Assembly: GCA_017552495.1 (NCBI GenBank) | Contig: JAFZPW010000169.1 | Location: 1-21,036, forward strand | Origin: Clostridia bacterium | Lineage (GTDB): Bacteria; Bacillota; Clostridia; Oscillospirales; Butyricicoccaceae | Length of the DNA: 21,036 nucleotides | Direction of reading: 5' to 3' | The notes under the pieces: generated by a model | What the model saw: only the letters and a program-made list of their open reading frames with translations | What the model was told of the DNA's origin: nothing | The model's database searches: none | Position numbers and translations under genes: made by a program | Shown: positions 14,344 through 21,036 of the stretch, in pieces | Layout of the letters: each line of letters opens with the position of its first letter | Position numbering within the stretch: the stretch's first letter is position 1

Positions 14344-15364
14344 TCAGATCACCTGCTTCCTCGATCACGATGGCTGCCAGCCTGCAAACCGCTTCCACAT
14401 CGGGAAGATACGCCACGTTGCAGGCACAATGGATATAACGGGTGGGGACGGACAGGCCAAAGGCCAGCGCGCCCCGGCCGGCGTTGATCGCCGTTCGGCT
14501 GTCGGTGCCGCCGTTGGCGCTCTTGCGATACTGCCACCTGACGCCAAGAGCGTCGGCCTTCTTCAGCACTGCCTCCCGGAAATCTCTCTGATAGATCATG
14601 CCCTTGTCCAGAATCGAGACCACGGCGCCCTCCCGCTGGCGGCAGGACTGCTTGTGCTCGGCCACGTCGGGCATGTCGGCGGCGGTGGTGCCCTCCAGCG
14701 CAAGAATCAGGCCGGGCTCCAGCCGTTGGGCCGCCACAGTGGCTCCGCGGGAGCCGATCTCCTCGGCCACGGTAATGACGAACCAGGTATCATAGGGCAA
14801 ATCCCGCTCCAGCAGCTTGAGCATCACGGCGCAGCCCACCCGGTCGTCCAGCGCCTTGGCCTTGACGCAATCGACGCCAAAGGGCAGAAACGCGCTGTCG
14901 AACATCACCGGCTCCCCGTGCGACACCAGCTTTTCGGCCGCCTCACGGCTGCCGCAGCCCATGTCCACATACAGGCTATCCAGTCCGGGAGCGGTTTTGC
15001 GCTCCTCGGGGGTGGTAAGGTGAACGGCCTTGAGGGCGATGACGCCTGGGATCTTGTTCAGCCCCGCACGCATCCTGCGCCCCACCAGCACCCGGGGATC
15101 GATCCCGCCCACAGGCGACAGCTTGAGCATCCCATCGTCGGTGATGCCGCGGATCAAAAACCCTACCTCGTCCATGTGGGCGCATACCATCATCGGCCGC
15201 GTGCGGCGCTTTTCGCCCCGTTTGAAGACAAACAGATTGCCCAGCGCGTCGGAAAAGAGTTCATGGGCGTAAGGGCGCGCCATGCTTTCGATGTATGTGC
15301 GCACCTCGGTTTCATATCCGGCCACGCCGTCCAGCTCGCAAAGGGTCTTCAACAGTTCCTTCAT
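14336..15364 (-). CDS. M42 family metallo-aminopeptidase, second of four
   Basis: This 342-residue copy looks most like canonical YsdC/TET aminopeptidases. It has AHMDEVGF (His63, Asp65), KALDDRVGC (bridging Asp173), VAEEIGSRG (Glu201, Glu202), ALEGTTAADMP with Glu224 as metal ligand where the other three copies have Asp, and RYIHCACN (His312). SANGGTDSRTAINAGRG (282-298) is the usual substrate-side loop. The start is set at 15364: this ATG overlaps the upstream stop as ATGA, and GGGAGG sits 8 nt before it, so an in-frame ATG 11 codons earlier is unlikely. Probably translationally coupled on both sides. Confidence 0.94.
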   Translation of the reverse strand: MKELLKTLCELDGVAGYETEVRTYIESMARPYAHELFSDALGNLFVFKRGEKRRTRPMMVCAHMDEVGFLIRGITDDGMLKLSPVGGIDPRVLVGRRMRAGLNKIPGVIALKAVHLTTPEERKTAPGLDSLYVDMGCGSREAAEKLVSHGEPVMFDSAFLPFGVDCVKAKALDDRVGCAVMLKLLERDLPYDTWFVITVAEEIGSRGATVAAQRLEPGLILALEGTTAADMPDVAEHKQSCRQREGAVVSILDKGMIYQRDFREAVLKKADALGVRWQYRKSANGGTDSRTAINAGRGALAFGLSVPTRYIHCACNVAYLPDVEAVCRLAAIVIEEAGDLNV

Positions 15365-16401
15365 GCCCGATTCCTCCCTTCCAGCGAAAGGATCCACTCC
15401 GCCACCAGGCGGCTTACGCTTTCCACATCATCCATGGAGATCAGTTCCACCGGCGAATGCATATATTTCAGCGGCAGCGAGATCACCAGTGTTTCCACGC
15501 CTGTGCCCTGCACCTGCATGGGCCAGGCGTTGGTGCCGCTGCGGGAGGCGCAGGATTCCACGATATGGGGGATCTTTTTGGCACGGGCCACCTCCATGGC
15601 CCGCTGCGCCAGGTCGGGGCGGCTGTTGAAGCCCACCGAGATCACCGCGCCGTCGCCCAATTTGGCGGGCACTGTGGGGGCGTCGGCCGTGCGGGCGTGG
15701 GTTACGTCCACGGCGACGCCCAGATCGGGCTTCACCCGGAAAGTCGTGGCGATGCCGCCTTGGAAGCCTGTCTCCTCCTTGGTGGAGGCGGCCAGCACCA
15801 CGTTGACGGGCAGTTCCTTGTCCCGAAGCAGCTCCATGGCGTGAATCAGGCAGACCAGACAGGCCCGGTCGTCAAAGGCCTTGCCGCAGACGGTGTTGCC
15901 CTTGAGTTCCATCAGGTCGTTGGCAAAGGAGAGATAATCTCCCACGTGGAACACGGCCTTCGCCTGCTCTCCCGTCATGCCCATATCCAGAACCATTTCC
16001 GAGATGGGGATCGACTTTTTCTGATCGCCGTCCTTTTGCAGGTGAGGCGGCAGAGCCGCTACGATGCCCAAATGCTCCTTGCCCTCCCGGTCGGTGACCA
16101 CCAGCTCGCTGCCCAAAAGCATCCGCTGATCCACGCCGCCCACCTGGGTAAAACGCAGAAAGCCCTGGGGCGTCACTTCCGTGACCATAAAACCGATCTG
16201 GTCGATGTGCGCGTCCAGAAGGACGGTTTTCGCTCCGGGCACGGCGCTGTCACGCCATCCCAGAACGTTGCCGAAATCGTCTGTCTCCACCCGGTCGCAC
16301 AGCGGCTCCATCAACTCCGCCGCCAGCCTGCTGACGCGGAACTCGTCGCCGGAAACGCCATAAGCGTGGGTAAGAAGACGGATCTTGTCCTGTAAGTTCA
16401 A
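15361..16401 (-). CDS. M42 family metallo-aminopeptidase, first of four
   Basis: The 346-residue protein is the first M42 copy after murD. Ligands are intact: DAHIDQIGF (His65, Asp67), KAFDDRAC (bridging Asp177), TKEETGFQGG (Glu209 as general base, Glu210 as ligand), AVDVTHA (Asp232) and KYMHSPVE (His315). The start is a TTG codon. I chose it because AAAGAGGTG lies just upstream, no in-frame ATG or GTG occurs nearby, and the N-terminus MNLQDKIRLLTHAYGVSGDE aligns with family starts. It begins 21 bp after the murD stop. The four copies differ from one another enough to suggest distinct peptide preferences rather than simple dosage. Confidence 0.93.
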   Translation of the reverse strand: MNLQDKIRLLTHAYGVSGDEFRVSRLAAELMEPLCDRVETDDFGNVLGWRDSAVPGAKTVLLDAHIDQIGFMVTEVTPQGFLRFTQVGGVDQRMLLGSELVVTDREGKEHLGIVAALPPHLQKDGDQKKSIPISEMVLDMGMTGEQAKAVFHVGDYLSFANDLMELKGNTVCGKAFDDRACLVCLIHAMELLRDKELPVNVVLAASTKEETGFQGGIATTFRVKPDLGVAVDVTHARTADAPTVPAKLGDGAVISVGFNSRPDLAQRAMEVARAKKIPHIVESCASRSGTNAWPMQVQGTGVETLVISLPLKYMHSPVELISMDDVESVSRLVAEWILSLEGRNRA

Positions 16402-16422
16402 TCCGATGCACCTCTTTCCGTT

Positions 16423-17793
16423 TTATTTTAATTCGTTTACTTTGTCCTTGAAATAGCGGCCCCGGAGCATGAAATTGGGAAACTGATCGAAGGAGGCGCA
16501 GGCGGGGCTGAACAGCACCACGTCGCCTGGCTTCGCCAGCTTCCGCGCCGCCGTTACCACATCGTCCAGCCTGGTAAAATGCAGAATGGCGGGACTTCCC
16601 TCCCGATAATCGGGAGCCCGCTTCACGGCGGTCTCGATTTTGTCCGCCGTCGCGCCGCAAAGCAGCAGCGTTTTTACATGATTGGGGATGGCCGCGCCCA
16701 GCCCGTCGAAGGGAACGTGCTTGTCATAGCCGCCGGCGATCAAAATCACCTTTTCGGGGAAACAGTGCAGTCCGGCCAGCGTCCGCGTGGGGCTGGAGCC
16801 GATGGAATCGTTATACCAGCGCACGCCGTCCAGCTCCCGCACCAGCTCCAGCCGGTGCTCTACCCCGGCAAACGCCCGGGCCACCTGCGCCATGATCTCC
16901 GGCGAAACGATGTCTCGCAGGGCGGCGCAGGCCGTCATGTAATTTTCCACATTGTGGACGCCGGGAATCCGGATCTCCGACGCAGAAAACAGCGGCTCGT
17001 TTCCATCTGCGATCATGCCGTTTTCCAGCCGGACGCGGGCCTCCTCTGCCCCGGCGCGGGAAAAAAAGCGCACCTCGCCTCTCGCCTGCTCCGCCAGCGG
17101 ACGGGAAGGCGCGTTATCGTAGTTGAGCACCAGAATATCCTCCGGTCCCTGCCGCCGGAAAATGTGGCATTTTGCGTCGATATACTCCGCCATATCCCGG
17201 TGCCAGTCCAGATGATTGGGGGAAAGATTGGTGATGACGGCGATGTGAGGCGTCTTGTTCATGCTCATCAACTGGAAGGACGAAAGCTCCAGCACGGCAA
17301 AATCCTCCGGGCACATCTTTCCCGTCTGATCCAAAAGCGGCGCGCCGATGTTGCCGCCCAGCCAGACAGTTTTGCCCGCCGCCTTGAGCATCTCCGCAAT
17401 CACCGTGGTGGTGGTAGTCTTGCCGTCGGAGCCGGTTACGGCGATCACGGTGCAGGGGCAAAGGTCAAAAAAGACCTCCATTTCCGATGTCACCTCCGCG
17501 CCCCGGGCGCGGGCGGCCTCCAGCGCGGGATGATCGGGCCGCAGGCCCGGCGTGCGAAAGACGATCTCCCCCTCCAGGCAATTGAGATACGCCTCGCCCA
17601 AAACGGTGTGAACGCCCAGTTCCCGCAATTCTGGCACGATCGCGCCAAGCTGCTCCGCTGTCTTTTTGTCATGGGCGACGACGTTTGCCCCCGCCTGGGC
17701 CAGCAGCCGCAAAAGCGGCCGGTTGGATACGCCGATGCCGATCACGTCCACGGTCTTGCCCCGCAGCGCGCGCAGATATTCTTCAAAGGTCAC
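16423..17793 (-). CDS. murD: UDP-N-acetylmuramoylalanine--D-glutamate ligase
   Basis: MurD adds D-glutamate to UDP-MurNAc-L-Ala in the cytosol, using ATP. The 456-residue product shows an N-terminal Rossmann-like domain (VDVIGIGVSN). The Mur ligase P-loop GSDGKTTTT is at 121-129, NLSPNHLDWH at 189-198, WYNDSIGSSPTRTL in the C-terminal half, and DVVLFSPACASFDQF near the end. This is a MurD rather than MurC, E or F signature. The start is GTG at 17793. AGGAGGG ends 6 nt upstream, and the predicted promoter lies inside the longer possible reading frame, which rules out the earlier TTG. It stands outside any division/cell-wall cluster and heads an operon with four M42 peptidase genes. Confidence 0.96.
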   Translation of the reverse strand: MTFEEYLRALRGKTVDVIGIGVSNRPLLRLLAQAGANVVAHDKKTAEQLGAIVPELRELGVHTVLGEAYLNCLEGEIVFRTPGLRPDHPALEAARARGAEVTSEMEVFFDLCPCTVIAVTGSDGKTTTTTVIAEMLKAAGKTVWLGGNIGAPLLDQTGKMCPEDFAVLELSSFQLMSMNKTPHIAVITNLSPNHLDWHRDMAEYIDAKCHIFRRQGPEDILVLNYDNAPSRPLAEQARGEVRFFSRAGAEEARVRLENGMIADGNEPLFSASEIRIPGVHNVENYMTACAALRDIVSPEIMAQVARAFAGVEHRLELVRELDGVRWYNDSIGSSPTRTLAGLHCFPEKVILIAGGYDKHVPFDGLGAAIPNHVKTLLLCGATADKIETAVKRAPDYREGSPAILHFTRLDDVVTAARKLAKPGDVVLFSPACASFDQFPNFMLRGRYFKDKVNELK

Positions 17794-17830
17794 AAGGGTC
17801 CCTCCTGTATTCAAAAAATCATCCGTTTCT

Positions 17831-17859
17831 ATTGTAGCACAGCCGCCGCCGAAAAGAAA
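17831..17859 (-). promoter_or_regulatory. Predicted promoter of the murD-M42 operon
   Basis: On the minus strand an extended -10 TGCTACAAT (TACAAT at 17836-17831) is preceded by TTTCTT (17859-17854) at 17-bp spacing. Transcription would begin near 17825, about 32 nt before the murD GTG. It lies just downstream of the SLH gene's terminator, so murD is not expected to depend on read-through. Confidence 0.7.
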
Positions 17860-17881
17860 CCGGTGAGGTAAGGAAATTTTG

Positions 17882-17918
17882 TAAAAAAGCAAAAGGAAAC
17901 GGCCTTTCGGCCGTTTCC
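17882..17918 (-). terminator. Rho-independent terminator of the SLH protein gene
   Basis: On the minus strand GGAAACGGCC (17918-17909) pairs perfectly with GGCCGTTTCC (17904-17895) around a GAAA tetraloop. TTTTGCTTTTTT follows. It begins 27 bp after the SLH protein stop codon. Confidence 0.93.
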
Positions 17919-17945
17919 AAAGAGAGGTATCACCGGGAATTCTGT

Positions 17946-20807
17946 TTATTTGGTGAGCAGACGATGCAGGAAGTCAGCCACCTCGGCGCGGTTGGCGGTG
18001 TTCACGGGATTCAGACGGGTGCCCTGCGCATCAATGTAGTTGTTCTTCAGCGCCCACTTCATGGCCACCTGCGCCCAGTCGCTGACGGAAGCGCCGTCGG
18101 TATAGGCGTTCAGATTGGCGATGCCGGTGCCGTCCTGCTTCCGCATGACAACCACCCACCGATACATGAAGGTGACGATGGTCTCACGGTTGAGCTCCAT
18201 ATTGGGGCTGAAGGTGGTGGCAGAGGTGCCGTTGGTGATGCCGTTGTTAATGGCCCACTGGACGGCGTCCTTGCACCAGGCGGGAACGTCGGTGAACTTA
18301 TTGGTGCCGGTGACGGCGGGAGAGCCTGCCGCACGGTACAGCATGGCAATCCACTGGCCGCGGGTCACGTTGGTGTTGGGAGAATAGACCAGGGCCGAGG
18401 TGGACATTCCGTTGACGATGCCGAACTTATACAGGAAGTCGATGGAATCGGCATAGCTGCCATAGCTGTTGGCCGTGATGTCGGTGAAGTACCGGGAAGC
18501 GGTGCTGCGGGTGATGGTCAGGTTCACCTGATAGTTGATGGTCTTGTTGGCAGTGGTGACGACCTTGCAGGGGATCGAGCAGGTTCCCGCGGCGCCGTAA
18601 GTGGGCACGAAGGTAACACTGCTCAGGGTGCGGGCGCCGGTGCTGCCGGTGGAATACGCCACGTTCAGCGTGACTTCCTTCTGCGTGCTGGTGAGATAGT
18701 TCTCATACAGCTTGCCGCCCACGGGCTGCGCCGTGAAGGTCACGGAGCTGACGCCGTTGGTAAACTGGGAAGCGGAAGTGAACTTAAAGGTGTCGGAATC
18801 GTAAATGGTTCCGGTGAGAACCTGCGTCTTGCCGCCGTCGGTAGCGCCCACAACCAGATCCATGGTTCCGGTCATGGTTCTGTTGGCGTTCTTGTTGCTG
18901 GTGGTGGCGTAGTGGATGGTGAACTCCACGCGATAGGTCACGTTGGTCTTGGTGCCGGTGACATAGACCAGATCAGACAGCGCGTAATCGCCGTCGCTGG
19001 AATCGTTGAAATAATATTTCTGAGAATCGGGCTTTTTGATGGCCTGGCTGTAATAGCCGGGGTTATAATTCTCATACATATAACCCTTTTGGTTGTTGTT
19101 GGGCAGGCCCTCAAACTCCACCCAGCGCAGAATCGAGGTCTTGCCCTTTTCCTTCTGCAGCAGCGCTTCAAACTCGTCGGCGGGAATGCTGGCATAACTG
19201 CCGTTGGCAACTCTCACCACGATATCGCCCAGATCGTTGACGCTGACGCGGAGCACCATCTGCATCGTGCCCTTGGAGAGCTTGTTGGTGGTGTTGCTGG
19301 CTCTGTATGTATATTCTGCTTCAAAGGTAATGTCTACCACGCCGCTGTACTTGCTGGCGGGAACATAGGTCAGCGCGTCGATGCCCACCTGCTTGCTGGT
19401 GGGATCCACATAATAGTCGGCGCTGGAGGAAGCCTTCTTGTTCTTGCTCAGCGAAACGCTGTCGTCATAATCCACATAGACGCCGCCGTTGGAGCAGCGA
19501 AGGTCGGTGATGGACACCAGCGTGGGATCCAGACGCTTCTTGTCGCCGCGCAGAACGTCTTCCAGCGCATTCTGCAGATCGTCGGCGCTGAAGGGCAGAA
19601 CGTCGGTGTTGGCGATGGTGGCCTCGATGACCACGAAGCTGTCGCTCTTCAGGGTGATCTTGCCGGTCATGTACGCGTATTCCGCGCCGAAGGCCGCATA
19701 AGCAATCACATAGTCCTCGCCCGTTCCGTCGGGAACAAAGACCATGGCCTTGGCTTCTTTGGCGGTATAGCGCTCGTCCTCCTGAACCTCGTCGGCCAGA
19801 TCGTCGTCGGTATACAGCGTTCCGCCGTCTTCACTCAGTTCGGTGAACTCGATGTGCTGCAGCGCGCTTCCGAAGAGCCCCTCCATCTTGCTGCTGATGG
19901 CGTTGATTACGGAAGAAAGCGTGCCGCTCTTGGTGCCGAACTCGTCGCTGACGTTATAGGAGGTGTCGACGAACTTCACTTCCACGGTCAGCTCCGCCAG
20001 ACCGGTATAGTTCTCGCTGACGCCGGCATTGGCCGTAGCCTTAAAATCGACATAGGTGCCGGCCTTGTTGCTAAAGCTGCCCACGATCTCCCAGTCGCTG
20101 AAATCGGCGTTGCTGCCGGTGCCGATGACCAGTTTTTCGCCGTTGCCCGGATCAATAGAGGCGGGCAGCGCCTTTCTGACGTTCCGCTCCGAGGTGCCGG
20201 CGGCCACGGTGATGGTGCCCAGATTGGCCTTGCCGCTGGCGTCATACTTGCCGACAGTAACGTCGACAGACACGTCCAATCCGGCGGCCTTGCCGGTGAA
20301 GGTATAAGTACCCTGCTTTTTTGCAACGAAAGTGCTGCTGTCCCAGCCGGTAACGGAGACGTTCGCATCTGTGGTGGTGTCGTCACTGTAAGTCACGGTA
20401 GCCTTGGTGGGCAACTTGTTGATGATGTCGCTTTTGCTGACGCCGTAGCCAACCGTCAGGGTTGTGGGATTGACCGCGGCGGATTTAGGCTCGATGACGG
20501 TAACAGACCACGTTTCGGTGATCTCCGCTGCCTCTTCCTCCGCCTCAGCTTTGGCCGTGATGGTGGCATTGCCGGCGGCAACGCCGGTAACGTTGCCATT
20601 TGTCACAGAGGCTACGGCAGTGTCATCGCTGGTCCAGGTAATCGGCCGTTCGCCCAGATTCTCCCATGTGGCGGCGGTCCGCGTCAAAGTAACGGTTCCC
20701 CCGACCTTGACGGTCTGAGCCTCGCCGGCGAACGCGGTGATGCCCAGCGCCAGCACCATCACGGCGACAAGCGCAAGGGTCAGAGTTTTCTTTCCTAATG
20801 CTCTCAC
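17946..20807 (-). CDS. SLH-domain surface protein with Ig-like domains and four internal repeats
   Basis: This 953-residue protein has a Sec signal peptide (KKTLTLALVAVMVLALG, likely cut after AFA27). Residues about 32-105 form a Big_2-like bacterial Ig domain (ITWTSDDTAVASV, GVAAGNATITA). Two further Ig-like stretches follow (about 108-186 and 193-282). From about 283 to 768 there are four related repeats of 110-130 residues, each with a GG-x-LY/VY motif and an 'xxFVP' or 'xxYVP' strand. Three SLH domains occupy 771-953 and should bind pyruvylated secondary cell-wall polymer. The usual TRAE motif appears as TRGQ, NRET and NRAE. The start is GTG, preceded at ideal spacing by AGGAGGT. It is a monocistronic unit, divergent from rnpB. 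It could be an S-layer or other wall-anchored protein; ligand unknown. Confidence 0.93.
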   Translation of the reverse strand: MRALGKKTLTLALVAVMVLALGITAFAGEAQTVKVGGTVTLTRTAATWENLGERPITWTSDDTAVASVTNGNVTGVAAGNATITAKAEAEEEAAEITETWSVTVIEPKSAAVNPTTLTVGYGVSKSDIINKLPTKATVTYSDDTTTDANVSVTGWDSSTFVAKKQGTYTFTGKAAGLDVSVDVTVGKYDASGKANLGTITVAAGTSERNVRKALPASIDPGNGEKLVIGTGSNADFSDWEIVGSFSNKAGTYVDFKATANAGVSENYTGLAELTVEVKFVDTSYNVSDEFGTKSGTLSSVINAISSKMEGLFGSALQHIEFTELSEDGGTLYTDDDLADEVQEDERYTAKEAKAMVFVPDGTGEDYVIAYAAFGAEYAYMTGKITLKSDSFVVIEATIANTDVLPFSADDLQNALEDVLRGDKKRLDPTLVSITDLRCSNGGVYVDYDDSVSLSKNKKASSSADYYVDPTSKQVGIDALTYVPASKYSGVVDITFEAEYTYRASNTTNKLSKGTMQMVLRVSVNDLGDIVVRVANGSYASIPADEFEALLQKEKGKTSILRWVEFEGLPNNNQKGYMYENYNPGYYSQAIKKPDSQKYYFNDSSDGDYALSDLVYVTGTKTNVTYRVEFTIHYATTSNKNANRTMTGTMDLVVGATDGGKTQVLTGTIYDSDTFKFTSASQFTNGVSSVTFTAQPVGGKLYENYLTSTQKEVTLNVAYSTGSTGARTLSSVTFVPTYGAAGTCSIPCKVVTTANKTINYQVNLTITRSTASRYFTDITANSYGSYADSIDFLYKFGIVNGMSTSALVYSPNTNVTRGQWIAMLYRAAGSPAVTGTNKFTDVPAWCKDAVQWAINNGITNGTSATTFSPNMELNRETIVTFMYRWVVVMRKQDGTGIANLNAYTDGASVSDWAQVAMKWALKNNYIDAQGTRLNPVNTANRAEVADFLHRLLTK

Positions 20808-20826
20808 GTTAATACCTCCTAATCGA

Positions 20827-20842
20827 TTTGCGTTTACGCAAA
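20827..20842. promoter_or_regulatory. Inverted repeat in the leader of the SLH gene
   Basis: TTTGCGT-AA-ACGCAAA is a 7-bp inverted repeat with a 2-nt centre. It lies between the predicted -10 box (TGGTATGAT on the minus strand, hexamer 20859-20854) and the AGGAGGT ribosome-binding site (20820-20814). Its position, just past the likely transcription start, is that of an operator, or a small leader hairpin. No regulator can be named. Confidence 0.45.
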
Positions 20843-20853
20843 AGTTTGATAAT

Positions 20854-20862
20854 ATCATACCA
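20854..20862 (-). promoter_or_regulatory. Predicted extended -10 box of the SLH gene
   Basis: TGGTATGAT on the minus strand is an extended -10 element about 47 nt before the GTG start. The upstream TTGTTT is only 15 nt away, so the -35 is weak or absent. An A/T-rich tract (about 20865-20915) lies further upstream and could act as an UP element. Confidence 0.55.
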
Positions 20863-20947
20863 CATCTTTTGAAAAAACAACAGGCTTTTTTTATGAAATA
20901 TTTCTTAAAAATCACAGTCAATCATGATATTCTTTCTCCGTCCGCCG

Positions 20948-20976
20948 TTGACAATCCCGCCGCGGACTGTTAAAAT
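20948..20976 (+). promoter_or_regulatory. Strong sigma-A-type promoter of rnpB
   Basis: TTGACA (20948-20953) is a perfect -35. TAAAAT (20971-20976) follows after exactly 17 nt. Transcription is expected at about 20983, matching the predicted 5' end of RNase P RNA. Confidence 0.9.
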
Positions 20977-20982
20977 AAAGCG

Positions 20983-21036
20983 GCAGTGGGACGGGCAGCC
21001 GCGCAGGGGCGACCCTGTGAGGAAAGTCCGGGCTTC
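20983..21036 (+). ncRNA. rnpB: RNase P RNA, 5' end only (runs off window)
   Basis: The last ~54 nt read like the 5' end of bacterial RNase P RNA, the catalytic subunit that matures tRNA 5' ends. The universally conserved GAGGAAAGTCC (21019-21029) is followed by GGGCTTC as in type A RNAs, and preceded by a short hairpin AGGG-GCGA-CCCT (about 21005-21016). The 5' boundary is inferred from the promoter. The remaining ~300 nt or more, including the P4 3' strand, lie outside the window. Confidence 0.92.

Noticed and set aside
17964..20798. 944-codon open frame on the plus strand antisense to almost the whole SLH gene
   Set aside because: It has no recognisable domain and is dominated by Gly, Val, His and Ala. 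It is explained by GC-rich third positions of the real gene. No promoter or ribosome-binding site is evident.

Overview
The window reads as chromosomal DNA of a fairly GC-rich, low-mobility Firmicute, most likely a gut-type clostridium near the Oscillospirales. The grounds are a glmS ribozyme, strong AGGAGG ribosome-binding sites, GTG and TTG starts, an SLH-anchored surface protein, a pfam09826-type beta-propeller protein, a YnbB-type PLP enzyme overlapping ruvC, and an array of M42 aminopeptidases. The species placement is inference. I see no tRNA, rRNA, CRISPR array, transposase, integrase or phage gene.

Layout, left to right; nearly everything is on the minus strand, so transcription runs right to left. 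(1) 1-2842: glmS (cut by the window edge) and glmM, the two cytosolic enzymes leading to glucosamine-1-phosphate, with a glmS self-cleaving ribozyme between them. (2) 3017-5222: ruvA, ruvB and a 2H-phosphoesterase gene in one unit, with a promoter and a perfect palindrome in front of ruvA. (3) 5344-10146: an envelope island that separates ruvAB from ruvC. It holds two tandem paralogous lipoproteins on the minus strand and a divergent beta-propeller lipoprotein on the plus strand. (4) 10207-11927: a PLP enzyme of the methionine gamma-lyase/aluminium-resistance family, whose stop overlaps the start of ruvC. (5) 11928-12296: a hairpin-rich non-coding gap. (6) 12297-17793: murD followed by four consecutive, tightly packed M42 metallo-aminopeptidase genes, apparently one five-gene operon with a visible promoter and terminator. 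(7) 17946-20807: a large secreted protein with Ig-like domains, four internal repeats and three C-terminal SLH domains. (8) 20948-21036: a near-consensus promoter and the first ~54 nt of RNase P RNA on the plus strand, running off the window.

Functionally the window mixes cell-wall precursor synthesis (glmM, glmS, murD), Holliday-junction processing (ruvA, ruvB, ruvC), cytosolic peptide turnover (four M42 enzymes) and cell-surface proteins (SLH protein, three lipoproteins). The points most worth a second look are the murD plus four-M42 operon, the lipoprotein/propeller island between ruvC and ruvAB, the ribozyme embedded inside a glmM-glmS transcript, and the internal repeats of the SLH protein.
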